This document shows positions 1 through 11,929 of a stretch of 64,000 nt of DNA, in pieces. The stretch's first letter is position 1. The number at the start of each line of letters is the position of its first letter. Both the position numbers and the translations under genes were made by a program. Location: contig CAWBIK010000004.1 in NCBI GenBank assembly GCA_963788965.1, positions 1-64,000 on the forward strand, read 5' to 3'. This DNA is from QHXQ01 sp963788965 (GTDB lineage: Bacteria > Acidobacteriota > Blastocatellia > Pyrinomonadales > Pyrinomonadaceae). The notes under the pieces were generated by a model, which saw nothing but the letters and a program-made list of their open reading frames with translations, ran no database searches and was not told where the DNA came from.

Positions 1-2
1 TC

Positions 3-1667
3 CGTTTTCTGACGGAGCGGCAACAGAACATCTGCGTCGTCGGCGACGACGATCAGAGTGTCTATGGTTGGCGCGGCGCGGACATCACGAACATTCTCAA
101 CTTCGAGGAACAGTATCCGAACGCGGCCGTTATCCGGTTGGAACAGAACTATCGCTCGACGCAGAACATACTCAACACGGCCGGCGCGGTGGTCAAACAC
201 AACGTCGCGCGCAAAGGTAAGACGCTCTGGACGGAGAACCCTGCGGGCGAGCGGCTGCGTTACTATCAGGCGCTCGACGCCGAACACGAAGCGCGTTTCG
301 TCACCGCCAAGATCGACGAGCACAGGCGGCGCGAGCCAAACCTGCGCGCGGCCGTGTTGTATCGCACGAACGCGCAGTCGCGCGTCTTTGAAGAAGCACT
401 CAGACGCGCGGGCTTGCCTTATAACATCGTCGGCGGCTTCTCGTTCTACGAGCGCGCCGAAGTGCGCGACATCATCGCGTACTTGAAACTCGCGCTGAAC
501 CCGCACGACTCAATCGCGCTCATGCGCGTCATCAATTCACCGACGCGCGGCTTGGGCAAGCAGACGCTCGACGAACTCGAACGCCGCGCGAAAGATTATG
601 GCGTCTCGCTCTGGGAAACCATCGCCATCGTCACGAACCCTGAGCCGAAAGCGGCGGGCTTTAACCCGCGCGCCACGAACGCGCTCAAGAGCTTCCAACA
701 GATCATCGTGAACCTCGTCACGGCCGCGCAGAAAGAGCCTGCGTCCGAAGTGGTCAAAGCTGCGATCCTCGATTCGGGTTACGCGCAAGCGTTGAAGACC
801 GAGAACACGGAAGAAGCCGAAGGGCGTTTGGAGAACTTGCAGGAGTTGGTCAACGCCGCCGTGGACTACGACGCGGACGAGGGCGGCGGCTTGCGCGACT
901 TCATCAATTCGGCCGCGCTCGTCGCCGACGCCGATCAATACAACCGCGATGCGCCCGTCACCTTGATGACGATGCACTCGGCCAAAGGACTTGAGTTCCC
1001 GCTCGTCTTCATCGTCGGGCTTGAAGATGGACTGTTCCCGCACGCGCGTTCGGCAACCGACAAGGCGGCGCTCGAAGAAGAACGCCGCTTGTGCTATGTC
1101 GCCATCACGCGCGCCGAAAGATTCTTGTACGTGTCGCACGCGATGAAGCGGCGCGTGTACGGCGAAGAGTTGGCGTCCGAGCCGTCGCAGTTCTTAAACG
1201 AGATGCCGCTCGAATTGATGGAAGACCTGTCACGCGGCCCTTCTTGGTTGTCGTTCGCGCGCAGTTCGGCGCGCACTGATAATCTTGCGGCGGCGCGGGC
1301 GCTGCGTGGTGAACAGAGCGGCGAACCGCGCACACAACAACGTTACGGCGGCAAGACTTATGACAGCGTTGATTCCATCGCCGAGTTCTTCCGTCAACGC
1401 GGTCGCCAACTCGACCCGCAGCCAAACGCGAGCGCGCCAACACAACCCACGATCAAACGACGCGCGGAACAACGCGAGGCCGCTTCATCTTCTTCATCGG
1501 CCGCGGCCGGCTTCGTGCCCGGTTCGCACGTGCGCCATCCGAAGTACGGGCGCGGGCTTGTCTTGCGCCGCGAAGGCGCGGGCGACAGCGCAAAACTCAC
1601 GGTCAGCTTCCCCGGCTTCGGGCAGAAGAAGTTGATCGAAAAATACGCCGGACTGGAAAAAGCTTGA
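3..1667 (+). CDS. pcrA: UvrD/PcrA-type ATP-dependent DNA helicase, 3' part
   Basis: The gene enters from the left edge; the open frame starts at base 3 without a start codon. Superfamily 1A helicase that unwinds DNA in nucleotide excision repair and replication-fork repair. Visible motifs in order: motif III VVGDDDQSVYGWRGAD at the first codons, motif IV LEQNYRS, motif V VTLMTMHSAKGLEF, and motif VI RRLCYVAITRAE. Walker A and B lie upstream of the window. The last ~50 residues (GSHVRHPKYGRG onward) are the Tudor-like C-terminal domain that couples PcrA to RNA polymerase, preceded by a Ser/Ala-rich linker. That C-terminus favours PcrA/UvrD over Rep. The frame is unbroken. Confidence 0.95.
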   Translation, partial: RFLTERQQNICVVGDDDQSVYGWRGADITNILNFEEQYPNAAVIRLEQNYRSTQNILNTAGAVVKHNVARKGKTLWTENPAGERLRYYQALDAEHEARFVTAKIDEHRRREPNLRAAVLYRTNAQSRVFEEALRRAGLPYNIVGGFSFYERAEVRDIIAYLKLALNPHDSIALMRVINSPTRGLGKQTLDELERRAKDYGVSLWETIAIVTNPEPKAAGFNPRATNALKSFQQIIVNLVTAAQKEPASEVVKAAILDSGYAQALKTENTEEAEGRLENLQELVNAAVDYDADEGGGLRDFINSAALVADADQYNRDAPVTLMTMHSAKGLEFPLVFIVGLEDGLFPHARSATDKAALEEERRLCYVAITRAERFLYVSHAMKRRVYGEELASEPSQFLNEMPLELMEDLSRGPSWLSFARSSARTDNLAAARALRGEQSGEPRTQQRYGGKTYDSVDSIAEFFRQRGRQLDPQPNASAPTQPTIKRRAEQREAASSSSSAAAGFVPGSHVRHPKYGRGLVLRREGAGDSAKLTVSFPGFGQKKLIEKYAGLEKA

Positions 1668-1883
1668 ACCCGCCCGCGCTTCGTTTGACAGCAACTCCGA
1701 CGCGGGCCGACGACGTAAGTGCCGGCCGCATACCTCGTCTCAATAGCCATGCTTTCTTTAACTGCCGACCGGCTATCGCTTACTGCCCGCTGCTTTTTCC
1801 TGTCATAATGTTTTGCGAACAGACGGAGCGCCGCGTGCGTTTCTGTCTGTAGTGTTAACGTCTCGGATGAAGGAACCCCCGTT

Positions 1884-4517
1884 ATGAAGTCACCCGCAAG
1901 TTTATGGCGTGCGCTGGCGCTATTCGTCACGCTGGCCGTCGCCGCGCCAAGTTTTGCCCAGACGCCCGTGGTCGCGGTCACGCAGAAAAGTCCTGCGCCG
2001 CCCGCCGCACCCGCCGCACCGCTGAAGCAGAGTCCGAGTGCCACGCCTGTCGCCTTCGATACGCTGCTCGCGGCAGACTCTTATGCGATCTATGGTGAGG
2101 TGCGCGGGGTGGGGCGTTATGTCAACTCGAAAGAGATCACCGATCTGATCGCGCCGTTGGGGCTGCCCGCGAGTGGTGCGCCGCCGGAGTTGCTCGACCT
2201 GTTCAGTTTCCTGCGCGCGCACGCCGAGGCGTTGACCACGGCGCGCGTCATGGTCGCGGGCATGCCCGTGCGCCCGAAGTTACCGGACGTGTTCGCGGCC
2301 GTAGAGATGTCGTCGCCCGAACAGGCGCAGAAGTTCGAGACGGAGTTGCGCAAGTTCCTGACGACGCACGCAGAGGCCATCGGCAGCGGCCGGAGTAGTG
2401 CGACGCCGACCGGGCCGGACGGCGCGGGCACACCCGGCAACGACGCGCCCGCGCCCAATGCAACGCGCAGGGGCCGGCGTCGGGCCGGTGCGCGTGCGAA
2501 CGATAAGCCGGTCGCGCCACCGCCGCCGTTTCATCTTGTGCGCGCAGGCTCGCTACTCGTCGTGAGCGACACACAGTTTAAGCTCGCAAGCTTGCGCCCC
2601 ACGGACGCGCCGCTCTTGACGGACGAGCCGGGCTTCGCGGCCGCGCGCAGTCGCTTCGCGCACGAGACGTTGTTCGTCTACTTCAACACGCGACTCATCG
2701 AGCGCAACTCGGAACAGCAGCGCGCCAAAGCCGAACGCGAAGCCACGCGGCAACGCGCCGAAGAAATGCGGCGGTTGCGTAAGACGCGCGGCACGCAGGG
2801 TAATGAAGACGCGACAACTAAAGACGACGAGGCGAACAGTAACGCGAACTCGAACGCGGTGCTGAGCGTGGGCGACAGCGGACGCACGGACGAAGACGTT
2901 AATGCGAACAGCAACGTCGCGCCTCCGACGGTGGAAAGTGTGAACGAGAGCGTGGCCGTGGTTACGCCCGTGCCGACTATCGCAGTCGATCCGGCGTTGG
3001 TGCAGAACGAGGTTGAGGGCACGCCTGAGGAAGAACCGAAGAAGCTATCACCTGAAGAGGAAGCGCAGGCGCAGCAGCAACGCGCCGCGCAACAGTTGAT
3101 GTCGGCGTTGCCGATGCTGCTGTTCAACGGCGGCCCATTCTCAGGTGGTAGTAACACGTGGCCTGAGTCAATCGCCGCTGCCGTCGAGTTGGAGGACGAT
3201 GCGTTGGTCGCGCGCGTGCTGCTCGTCAGAGAAGCGGGCGACGAGAAGCCGCCGCGCCCGATTCCCTTCTTGCCGTTGCTGCTTTCGGCGGCCATCGTGC
3301 CCGAAGCCGCGCGCGTCGTGCCCGCCGACACGGACATACTGGTCAGCGCCTCGCTCGACCTGCCGCAGATGTACGACTACGTGGCCTCGATGCTCAAAAT
3401 TCTGGACGTGGCAACGGCGGCCACTTCGGGCCGCAAAGACCCGAACAACACATTCGAGTTTCAACTCGGCGCGTTCGAGAAGACGAGCGGCTTCCGCATC
3501 AAAGAAGATTTAATCGCCGCGCTCGGCAACGAACTCGCCATCGCTCTGCCCGCGCAGACGCTAGGGCTACGCAGCGGCCGGACAACCAAGTCGGGCAGTA
3601 AAAATGAGCGCGCCCCAAGCGGCCCCGTCTTCATCGTCGCCTTGAACGACCGGAAGGCTTTACAGGCGCTCTTGCTGCGCGTGTTGAAGTCAGCGGGCTT
3701 GCAGGGCTTGAGCGAGCAGCAGTTGTATGAGAAGCGCGGCGAGGTCGAGTTGCTCACGTTGGCGCAAGGCTCGGTTGCTTTCGTTGATCGCTTCCTCGTT
3801 CTTGCGCCCGACGCGGCGACGATGCAGCGCGTCATCGATGGGTATAACAACCGCGAGACGCTCGCGGGCAGCGAGGCTTATAACAATTCCGCACGTTGGC
3901 AACCGCGCCAAGTGCTCGGCCAGATTTACGTGTCGAGCGCGCTCTTGAAGGCTGCCTTCGACGATCCGAAAGCGGCGCTCGAAGACATAGAGGACACGGC
4001 CGTGCGCGATGTGCTTTTGCGTCTGGGCACAGAGCCGGGCGCGATCACGCACGCGCTGGCGAAAGACGATCAGGGCCTCGTGCATGAGTTGCACGTGCCG
4101 AAAGACGTGCTCTCGTTGATGGCGGCGGAGGCGCTAATCGGCAAAGAACTCGGACCGCTGCGTAGTCGTGAAGCGCAGGCTCGTTGGGCGCTGCAAAGCA
4201 TCGTAAGCCGGCAGGAAGCATACAAACAGAAACACGGCCGTTACGGCTCGCTCGAAGACTTGAAGCACACGTTGAAGAATATGCCCGACGGCACTGAGGA
4301 TGAGAGCATCGCGGACGACGAGTCTGAGTTCAATCCACAGGCGGACGGCTACGAAATCAAGCTCAACGTATCGGGCGACAAGTTTGAAGCGACGGCCACG
4401 CCCGAACTCTATCGCAAGACAGGTCGCCGCTCCTTTTACGTCGATCAAACGGGCGTCGTCCGCGCCGCCGACACGGGCGGCAAGCCGGCAGACGCCAATG
4501 CGCCCGCAGTCGATTGA
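1884..4517 (+). CDS. large secreted protein of unknown function with pilin-like C-terminus
   Basis: 877 aa beginning with a clear signal peptide (residues 1-26, cleavage near APSFA). The middle (~310-350) is a low-complexity Asn/Ser/Asp/Glu-rich stretch. Flanking regions contain two similar folds in which short hydrophobic strands alternate with helices, the second starting near VPADTDILVSASLDLP. The last ~110 residues (KQKHGRYGSLEDL, then TGRRSFYVDQTGVVRAAD) resemble the C-terminal module of type IV pilin-like secreted proteins common in Acidobacteria. No catalytic motif is recognised. It is probably periplasmic or surface-located and is a single transcription unit ending at a strong hairpin. 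Function unknown. Confidence 0.8.
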   Translation: MKSPASLWRALALFVTLAVAAPSFAQTPVVAVTQKSPAPPAAPAAPLKQSPSATPVAFDTLLAADSYAIYGEVRGVGRYVNSKEITDLIAPLGLPASGAPPELLDLFSFLRAHAEALTTARVMVAGMPVRPKLPDVFAAVEMSSPEQAQKFETELRKFLTTHAEAIGSGRSSATPTGPDGAGTPGNDAPAPNATRRGRRRAGARANDKPVAPPPPFHLVRAGSLLVVSDTQFKLASLRPTDAPLLTDEPGFAAARSRFAHETLFVYFNTRLIERNSEQQRAKAEREATRQRAEEMRRLRKTRGTQGNEDATTKDDEANSNANSNAVLSVGDSGRTDEDVNANSNVAPPTVESVNESVAVVTPVPTIAVDPALVQNEVEGTPEEEPKKLSPEEEAQAQQQRAAQQLMSALPMLLFNGGPFSGGSNTWPESIAAAVELEDDALVARVLLVREAGDEKPPRPIPFLPLLLSAAIVPEAARVVPADTDILVSASLDLPQMYDYVASMLKILDVATAATSGRKDPNNTFEFQLGAFEKTSGFRIKEDLIAALGNELAIALPAQTLGLRSGRTTKSGSKNERAPSGPVFIVALNDRKALQALLLRVLKSAGLQGLSEQQLYEKRGEVELLTLAQGSVAFVDRFLVLAPDAATMQRVIDGYNNRETLAGSEAYNNSARWQPRQVLGQIYVSSALLKAAFDDPKAALEDIEDTAVRDVLLRLGTEPGAITHALAKDDQGLVHELHVPKDVLSLMAAEALIGKELGPLRSREAQARWALQSIVSRQEAYKQKHGRYGSLEDLKHTLKNMPDGTEDESIADDESEFNPQADGYEIKLNVSGDKFEATATPELYRKTGRRSFYVDQTGVVRAADTGGKPADANAPAVD

Positions 4518-4531
4518 TCTAACTTAAGAAC

Positions 4532-4590
4532 ATGAAGAACCCGCAACGGCGATCACTTGTCACACATGATCGCCGTTGCGGGTTCTTCAT
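4532..4590. terminator. bidirectional hairpin terminator
   Basis: Perfect 24-bp inverted repeat (4532-4555 and 4567-4590) with an 11-nt loop, between the convergent ends of the secreted protein and the OPT transporter. The stem has a GC-rich core and A/T-rich ends, so it can act on both strands. Confidence 0.85.
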
Positions 4591-4616
4591 TCCGTCCAGC
4601 CTTTAACGTTGTTGCG

Positions 4617-7025
4617 TCAACGCTCGCGCGCCCGTTTGCCGGCGAGCAACACTTCGCGCCCGACCAGATAGAGCAACACCGTCAGCACAAGGAACGGGAG
4701 CAGCCCTAAGATGTCTGCGTACTCGCCCTCAAAGAGCGGGTTGTTAGCCGTCGCCCATTGCTCGAAGCCGCGCAGTTTGGCCAAGATCGAATCGCTCAGA
4801 TTGAGGAACGCGTAGATGACCCCGGCGAGCGTCGCGCCCGCGATGTAGCCGGAGGCGAGCAGCACGCCCTGACTCTTATCGCCTTCGGCGACGAGTTGGT
4901 CCTCGGTCATCGTCTGGTTCTCAGGTTTCTTGCGCAGGTACTTGTCCACCGCCCAACGCACAAGGCCGCCCACGAAGATTGGCGACGACGTTGAGATCGG
5001 CAGATAGACGCCGACGGCGAACGCGAGCGACGGGATGCCGGAGAGTTCCAACACGACGGCGATCATCACGCCGAGCAGCACCAAGCCCCACGGCAACTGC
5101 CGGCTCAAGATGCCCTTGATGATGTAAGACATCAAGGTCGCTTTCGGCGCGGTGAACTTCTGCACGGTCGAACCGTCGGCGCGCTTGTCATAAATGCCGT
5201 TGATGCCGGGGTCGGCCAAGTAAACGGGCGTGCCCTGATCGTTGACGAGATAACGGCCGCCGGGCCGTTCTCCGTCGTGGTCTTGTGCCAGACGTAGTAA
5301 GTGTTGCTGTCGGCCTGCGCCTGTGCGCCGTGCAACGGTTCGCGTTTGGCCGTGCCGCCGCTCTGCTCGTAGGTGGACGGATCGGTGCGGAAGCCGGGCG
5401 CGAACGTGAAGTCCTGACTGTTGGCGACCGGGACATAGACCGTGCCCGATTGGTTAAGCTGCATCAGGATCGGCCCCAACACGAGCGCCGACAACAACGC
5501 GCCGACGAGGATCGCTACCTGTTGATACTTCGGCGTCGCGCCGACTAAGAAGCCGGTCTTCAAATCCTGCGAGGTCGTGCCGCCGTTCGACGCGGCGATG
5601 CAGACGATGCCGCCGATTGAAAGCGCCGTGACGAAATAGGGCGGCGCGGTCCAACCGATGATCAGGAAGGCGAGACAGGTCAGCAATAATGTGGCGACCG
5701 TCATGCCGGAGATCGGGTTCGACGACGAGCCGACCTCGCCCGTCAGCCGCGACGAGACAGTAACGAACAGGAAGCCGAACGCGATGATCAGAAACGCGCC
5801 GAGGATGTTGAATTGCAAGTTGAGTTGCGGCGCGATCATGATCGCAATCAGTAACGCGATGATGCCGCCCAGCACGAACTTCATCGACAGGTCTTGATCC
5901 GTGCGCGGCGCGTTCTCGCTCGCCGCACTGCTGCCGCGCAGATCGGCCAAGCCGCCTTTTAAGCCACTCCAGATAACCGGCAGCGACCGAAACAGGCTGA
6001 TGATGCCGCCCGCCGCGACCGCGCCCGCGCCGATGTAAAGGATGTAAGCCTTTTGAATTTGCGTGACCGACATGTCTTTGATCAAGTGCGCGGTTTCGGG
6101 CGCGAGCGGCGTCATCCAGCCGCCGCCGAAATACTTGATCGCCGGGATCAGCACAAGGTACGCGAGCACGCCGCCCGCGACCATGATCGACGAGATGCGC
6201 GGCCCGATAATGTAGCCCACGCCCAGAAGCGCCGGGTTGTTCTCGATTGAGACTGAGCCGCCCTCGAACGGCGCTTTGAACTCTTTGGTCGGATACTCGC
6301 GCCACGTCTTGAAAATCTGTTCGAGCGCGTAATAGAGAAAGCCGATGCCGAAGCCCGCGATGATGGTCTTGCCGCCGGTCGTCGCTTCGTCGCTGGTCAT
6401 CGCGGCGGCCTCTGAGGCGGTCATCGCCGTGCCTTGCATGCTCTCGGCGTGAGCCGCGCGCGATTCGGCCGACGCGCCGGCCTTCAACACCTCGGCGCAG
6501 GCCGTGCCCTCCGGATACTTCAAGTGCCCATGCTGTGCGACGATGAGCGCGCGCCGCAAGGGAATCATCATCAAGATGCCGAGCAGCCCGCCGAGGACGG
6601 CGACGAGCATGACGCGCGTGATCTCTAAGTCGAAGCCGAGGATCATGATCGCGGGCATGGTGACGCCGAGGCCGAAGGCGATTGACTCGCCCGCTGATCC
6701 GGCCGTCTGCACGATGTTGTTCTCTAAGATCGTCGCGTCGCGCAGCCCAAACTTCGAGAGCAAGCGAAAGAGCGTGATCGAGATGACCGCGACGGGAATC
6801 GACGCGCTCACCGTCAAGCCCACTTTCAGCACGAGGTAGAGCGACGACGCGCCGAAGACGATGCCGAGCAGCGTGCCGATGATGAGCGGCAGCGGCGTCA
6901 ATTCGCGCAGCCGCACGTGCGGGGGAATGTACGGGCGAAACGCCGCGAGGTACGGGTTCGAGGGCTTCGCGCCCGACTATGTCCGGGTACTCGTTCGTGC
7001 GCGCTACGTCAACCTCAGTCGCCAT
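4617..7025 (-). CDS. OPT family oligopeptide transporter, two frame breaks
   Basis: Proton-coupled inner-membrane importer of the OPT superfamily (oligopeptides or metal-siderophore substrates), ~800 aa with many hydrophobic helices. The N-terminal part has the family signature LKVGLTVSASIPVAVI; the C-terminal part has the typical PKATLMSYIIKGIL followed by LPWGLVLLGV. The start at 7025 is chosen because GGAGGT lies 8 nt upstream. From that ATG the frame must change near 6960 to reach NPYLAAFRPYIPP, and again near 5265, where YYVWHK continues in another frame as DHDGERPGGRYLVNDQG. Both changes look like single-base indels. Expressed divergently from the M14 peptidase, a context consistent with peptide use. 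Confidence 0.85.
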
Positions 7026-7033
7026 CAGTCGTG

Positions 7034-7039
7034 ACCTCC
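7034..7039 (-). promoter_or_regulatory. ribosome binding site of OPT gene
   Basis: Reads GGAGGT on the minus strand, 8 nt before the ATG at 7025. It fixes that ATG as the start and so shows the frame change inside the first 30 codons. Confidence 0.75.
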
Positions 7040-7215
7040 GATCAAGGTGCTGTCTGCAAGATTGGGGAGTGCTGCGGGGATTCTGTTCGGGCGCTACTTT
7101 ACCGCGCGTATGCTCCGACAAGCAAGGATGCGAAGCCCGGCCGGGCATTATGCTAAACTGCGCGCGACACAGATTACGCTAGTCCTGTCCATCCCCCTTT
7201 GGAGCTTTGACGCAC

Positions 7216-9547
7216 ATGCGCCCACGCTACGCTGCCCTCGCGCTCTGTCTTTTGTTGCTGGCTTTATCTTTCGTGCCCGCGCAGCCGCGCCGCGCGCCCG
7301 CACCGCGTCCCGAAGTCGCGCCCGCCGACGTGCTCGGCTTCACGCCGGGCGACGACCGCAAGTTGGCGAGTTGGGCGCAGATCGTCGATTACTTCCGCAA
7401 GCTCGATGCGGCCAGCGACCGTGTGCAGTTTGCAGAGTTGGGCCAGACCACTATGGGCCGGCCCTTCGTGCTGGCGACCATCAGCGCGCCGGAGAATCTT
7501 GCGCGCCTCAACGAGTACAAAGAGATTCAGCGGCAACTGGCCGACCCGCGCACGTTGGGACGCAACGCGGATCAAAAAGCGCAACGACTGATCGCACGCG
7601 GCAAGACCATCGTGCTGATCACATGCGGCATCCATTCAACCGAGGTCGGCTCGACGCTCTCAAGCATGCTGATCGCGCACCGGCTCGCGTCGTCCGACGA
7701 CCCGGTTGTGCGCGAAGTCTTACGCAACTGCATCGTGCTGCTTGTGCCGTCGTTGAACCCGGACGGCGTGGACATTGTTAAGAGTTGGTATGACAAGACG
7801 CTCGGCACGGCTTACGAAGGCACGCAGCCGCCGGAGCTTTATCACAAGTACACGGGGCACGATAACAACCGCGACTGGTACGCCTTCACGCAGGTCGAGA
7901 CGCAGTTGACCGTGGACAAGGTGCATAACGTCTGGCATCCGCAGATCGTCCACGACATACACCAGCAGGGCGAGTTCGGCTCGCGCCTCTTTCTGCCGCC
8001 TTACATGCAGCCCGTCGAGCCGAACGTGCCGCAGCAGATCGTCGCAGGCTATACCGAACTCGGCAACGCCATGGCCGCCGAACTACGCGCCGCCGGCTTC
8101 AAAGGCATCACGACCGATTCGACCTACGACGCATGGACGCCCGCGCGCGCCTACTCGCATTACCACGGCGGCGTCCGCATCCTATCCGAAACCGCTTCGG
8201 TGCGCCTCGCCACACCAACCACCATCAAGTTTGCCGACCTGCGCACGCGCGAAGGCTATGACCCACAGAAAGAGTCTGCCAACTTCGGCCCGTGCTGGCC
8301 GGGCGGCGCGTGGCATCTGCGCGACATCACCAACTACATGACCACGGGCGCGTTCGCGCTTGCTTCGGCATGCATCTGAGCATCGCACGCAATGGCTCGA
8401 ACGTTTCTATGCCATCGGCAAGGAAGCAGTGCGCCCGCGCAAGCCCGGCGAGTTGTTCGCGTATATCATCCCGCCGCCGACAACAGCGGCCGGCTGATCG
8501 ACATCTTCGAGCGCGCGGGCGTCGAGGTAGATTTTCCGGGCCGCTTCACGACGGGCGGGAACACGTATGCACAAGGCACGGCGGTCGTTCGGCTGGCGCA
8601 GCCTTACGGCGGCTTCGCCAAAGCACTCTTAGAACGGCAGCACTACCCCGACCTGCGCGATGCAACCGGGCATCCGATCCCGCCTTACGATGTGACGGCG
8701 CACACGCTGTCGTTGCTCATGGGCGTACCGGCGACGCCTATCTCGACGCCGTTCGCGCTGCCGAAAGCGCGGCCCGAACCCGGCGCAGGCATGAACGGCG
8801 GCTGCGGCGGGGCGTCGCCGCCACGACTCGCGCTCTATAAATCGCACGTGCCTGCCATGGACGAAGGTTGGACGCGTTGGGTGCTCAGCAACGATGGTCG
8901 TTGTCTGTTCCACAAATCAGTTGAAGATGCGGAGATACGCGGCGGCAACCTGCGCGCGCAGCTACGACACGATTATCATTCCCGACCAACAGCCGCGCAC
9001 GATCCTGAACGGGCATCGAGCGGGCACGATGCCGCCGGAGTTGACGGGCGGAATTGGCGAAGCGGGCGTGAAGGCTTTGCGCGAGTTCGTCGAACAGGGC
9101 GGCACACTCGTCGCGTTGAACGAGGCATCGGACTTTGCCATCGACGCTTTGAAGTTGCCTGTGCGCGACGTAACCGCAGGCTTGAAGCGCACGGAGTATT
9201 ATGCGCCCGGCTCGATCCTACGCATCGAGTTGGACACGGCGCATCCGCTTGCCGCCGACATGCCGCGCGCAACCATCGCGTGGGTCGAAGACTCGCCGGT
9301 CTTCGAGTTGACGAATGCGGACAATGCCATGCGCACGCACATCATCGCGCGTTATCCGGCCGACAGCGATCCGTTATTATCCGGCTGGCTGCTCGGCGGC
9401 GCGCGCCTCAAAGGTAAGGCCGCGCTCGTCGAGGTCATGTTGGGGCGCGGGCGCGTCTATCTGTTCGGCTTCCGCCCGCAATATCGCGCGCAGTCGTTGG
9501 CAACCTATCCGCTCTTCTTCAACGCGCTCAAAGCGCGCGCCGATTGA
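7216..9547 (+). CDS. secreted M14-family zinc carboxypeptidase, frame-broken
   Basis: Signal peptide (~1-22, LLLLALSFVPA) then a peptidase M14 domain. Zinc ligands and active-site features: GIHSTEVGS (HxxE), SLNPDGVD, GHDNNRDWY and VHDIHQQGEFGSR. Such proteins trim C-terminal residues of extracellular peptides. After the catalytic domain the family continues with a long C-terminal region (ERAGVEVDFPGRF, then GGIGEAGVKALREFVEQGG, class I glutamine-amidotransferase-like). The frame is lost near 8368, regained near 8480 and shifted again near 8965; each piece is strongly family-like, so one gene of ~777 codons is inferred. The start at ATG 7216 directly precedes the signal peptide. Divergent from the OPT importer. 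Confidence 0.8.
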
Positions 9548-9621
9548 AGGCAAACGTTAATCAGTCGTCGCACTTTAATGCGCGGCGCACACGTTAACGA
9601 GCGTTCGCGCAGGAGGTGATT

Positions 9622-11848
9622 ATGATGAACGCCACAGACCACAACATTCGCAGTGCTCGCACAACTCTGCGCGCGTGCGTGCGCTGCGATTGTTGGCGCG
9701 CTTGTCTGCTTGTGTCTGCTGCTTGTGGGCGCGCGGGCACAGCAGCCGACGCCGACGCCGAAAGCGGCGGACGACGTGGTGCGGATCAACGCCGATCTGG
9801 TGCAGGCGGATGTGGTCGTACTGGATCGGCAGGGGCGCTTCGTCGATAACTTGATGCGCGACGACTTCGTGCTCAGCGTGGATGGCCGCACGCAGCCGTT
9901 CGCCTTCTTCGAGCGCGTCACGGCCGGCAGCATCGACGAGGAGGCGCAGTTAGAGTTGGCGCGCGGCGGCGGCGGCAAGACGGGCGGCGCGGTGCGACCG
10001 CTTGATCGCGGGCGCACGCTTTTCTTCTTCGTTGACGACTTTCACCTCACGCTCAGCAGCACGCAACAAGTGCGCACGCAACTGCGTCGCTTTATCGACA
10101 CAGAGTTGGGGCAGAACGATCAGATGGCCATCATCACCGCGAGCGGGCAGGTCGGCTTCCTACAACAACTGACCGACGAGCGCGCCGTCCTGCACGCCGC
10201 CGTCGAACGCATCAAGCCGGGGCCAGCCGTGAACGACTATCAACAGCCGCCGATGAACATCGCTCAGGCGGTTGCTATCAAGCAGGGCGACCGTGGTGTC
10301 CTTGACTATTTCGCCTCGCAAATAGCCCGGCGCGAGATTCCGCCCAATGCGGCCGGCGCGTCGCCCATCGAACTAGCTCGGCCGCTGGTTGTGGCCCGCG
10401 CCGAGGCGCTCTCGAACCTGTCGGCCGACTCGACGGCCAAAACACTGTTCGCGCTTGAATCCGCGATCCAGCCCGCGTCTGTGTTGCCCGGCCGCAAACT
10501 CATCTTCTTCCTGAGCGATGGCTTCTTTATCGATCAGACCAATAACTCTGCGCTCGGCCAACTGCGCCGCGTCGCCAACTCGGCCGCACGCGCAGGCGTG
10601 GTCATCTACGCCCTCGACACCAGCGGCCTCATTGCGGGCGTGCCCGGCTCTGATCTGCTGGAACAGGGCGACACTTCAGGGCGCATGTTCAGCGCCGGCC
10701 TCAGTTCGCGCGCCGCCACGCAAGACCCTTTGAACGCGTTGTCGGCCGACACGGGCGGGCGCGCGTTTTTGAACTCGAACGAGTTGTCGGTCGGCGTCGG
10801 CGACGCACTCGCAGAGACGGCGCGTTATTACTTGCTGGTCTGGCAACCGGAAGAGGCGGACACGCGCGCGCGCGATTTCGGCCGCATCAGCATCAGCGTC
10901 AAAGGCCATCCCGAATATAAAGTACTGGTGCGGCGCGGCTACTTCCGACTCGACTCCGAAGCGCAACCGCGCGTCCTCGCCGCACGCCACCGGCCGCAAC
11001 CCGACGCCACGCCGACCCCGACGCCACGCACCGCGCCGGAGTTGATCTCGGCCATCGTCGCCCCTTATCCCACAAGCGCGTTGCCCACGGCCCTGAGTTT
11101 GAGTTATCAAGACGTGCCTGCGCTCGGCTCGGTCGTCACCGCGTCGGTGCTCGTTGACGGTGCGGCGTTGTCGTTTAATTCGATAGCGGGTCAGCCCGCC
11201 GCCGTCGTCGAAGTGGCTGGCGTGGTCTTCAATAGCAACGGGCAACAGGTCGCCAGTTTCAAGAACCAACTGAACCTGAGCGCGAGCGTCGGCGCTGAGC
11301 GCCCCGCCGGGTGGCGCGGCATCGTCTCGCAATACAACGTGCAACTCGTACCCGGTCTGTATCAAGTGCGCGTTGCGACGCGCGACGTGCGCACGGGCCA
11401 ACTCGGCAGCGCGATGCGTTGGATCGACGTGCCCGACGTGACCGTGCGCAAGCTCGCGCTTGCCAGTCTGCAACTGACTGAACGTTTGACCGTCACCAAC
11501 GCGCAGGCCGAGACGGTGCAAGCCTTGCGACCAAGCATCGACGGCCGTTTCAGTGCCAGGTCCACGCTGCGCTTCCGCACAGACATCTATAACGCCGCGC
11601 GCGGTGCGAACGGACACCCGCCCGACGTGGTGGTGCAGGTGCAAATCTTCCGCGACAACCAGCCCGTCGTTACTGCGCCCGTGCGAACGCTCTCGGCACG
11701 CGGCGCGGCCGATCCCGCGCGTCTGCCTTACGAGGCCGAACTGCCGCTCAATACACTCAACATCGGGCTTTATCAACTGCGCGTCACGGCCGTTGATCGC
11801 ATCGCCAAGACGAGCGCCACGCAACGCATTAACTTTGAAGTGCGTTAA
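9622..11848 (+). CDS. secreted VWFA-related protein (acidobacterial type)
   Basis: Exported protein of ~740 aa. It has a hydrophobic signal segment (LVCLCLLLVGARAQ), an N-terminal beta domain beginning VVRINADLVQADVVV, then a von Willebrand factor A-like domain whose metal-site loop reads DDFHLTLSS, a divergent MIDAS. The C-terminal half is beta-rich. This architecture is that of the VWFA-related family abundant in Acidobacteria; the role is unknown, probably surface protein interaction. AGGAGGTG at 9611-9618 points to ATG 9622/9625, but the domain frame begins at GTG 9653 one base out of phase, so an indel between ~9630 and 9690 is likely. If not, the start is GTG 9653. Confidence 0.85.
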
Positions 11849-11853
11849 CAGCA

Positions 11854-11926
11854 TTAACCACCAAGACACGAAGGCCACGAAGAAAGATTAACTTCTTCTT
11901 CGTGGCCTTCGTGTCTTGGTGGTTAA
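11854..11926. repeat. family A inverted repeat (perfect 31 bp)
   Basis: Arms 11854-11884 and 11896-11926 are perfect 31-bp complements with an 11-nt loop; the unit is ACCACCAAGACACGAAG. It lies between convergent VWFA and UbiB-like genes and probably also terminates both transcripts. Related copies are at 17718, 19580, 27148 and 39951. Confidence 0.9.
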
Positions 11927-11929
11927 CTG

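Noticed and set aside
5240..5290. Programmed -1 frameshift in the OPT gene
   Set aside because: No slippery heptamer or downstream pseudoknot is evident and similar breaks occur in many unrelated genes nearby.
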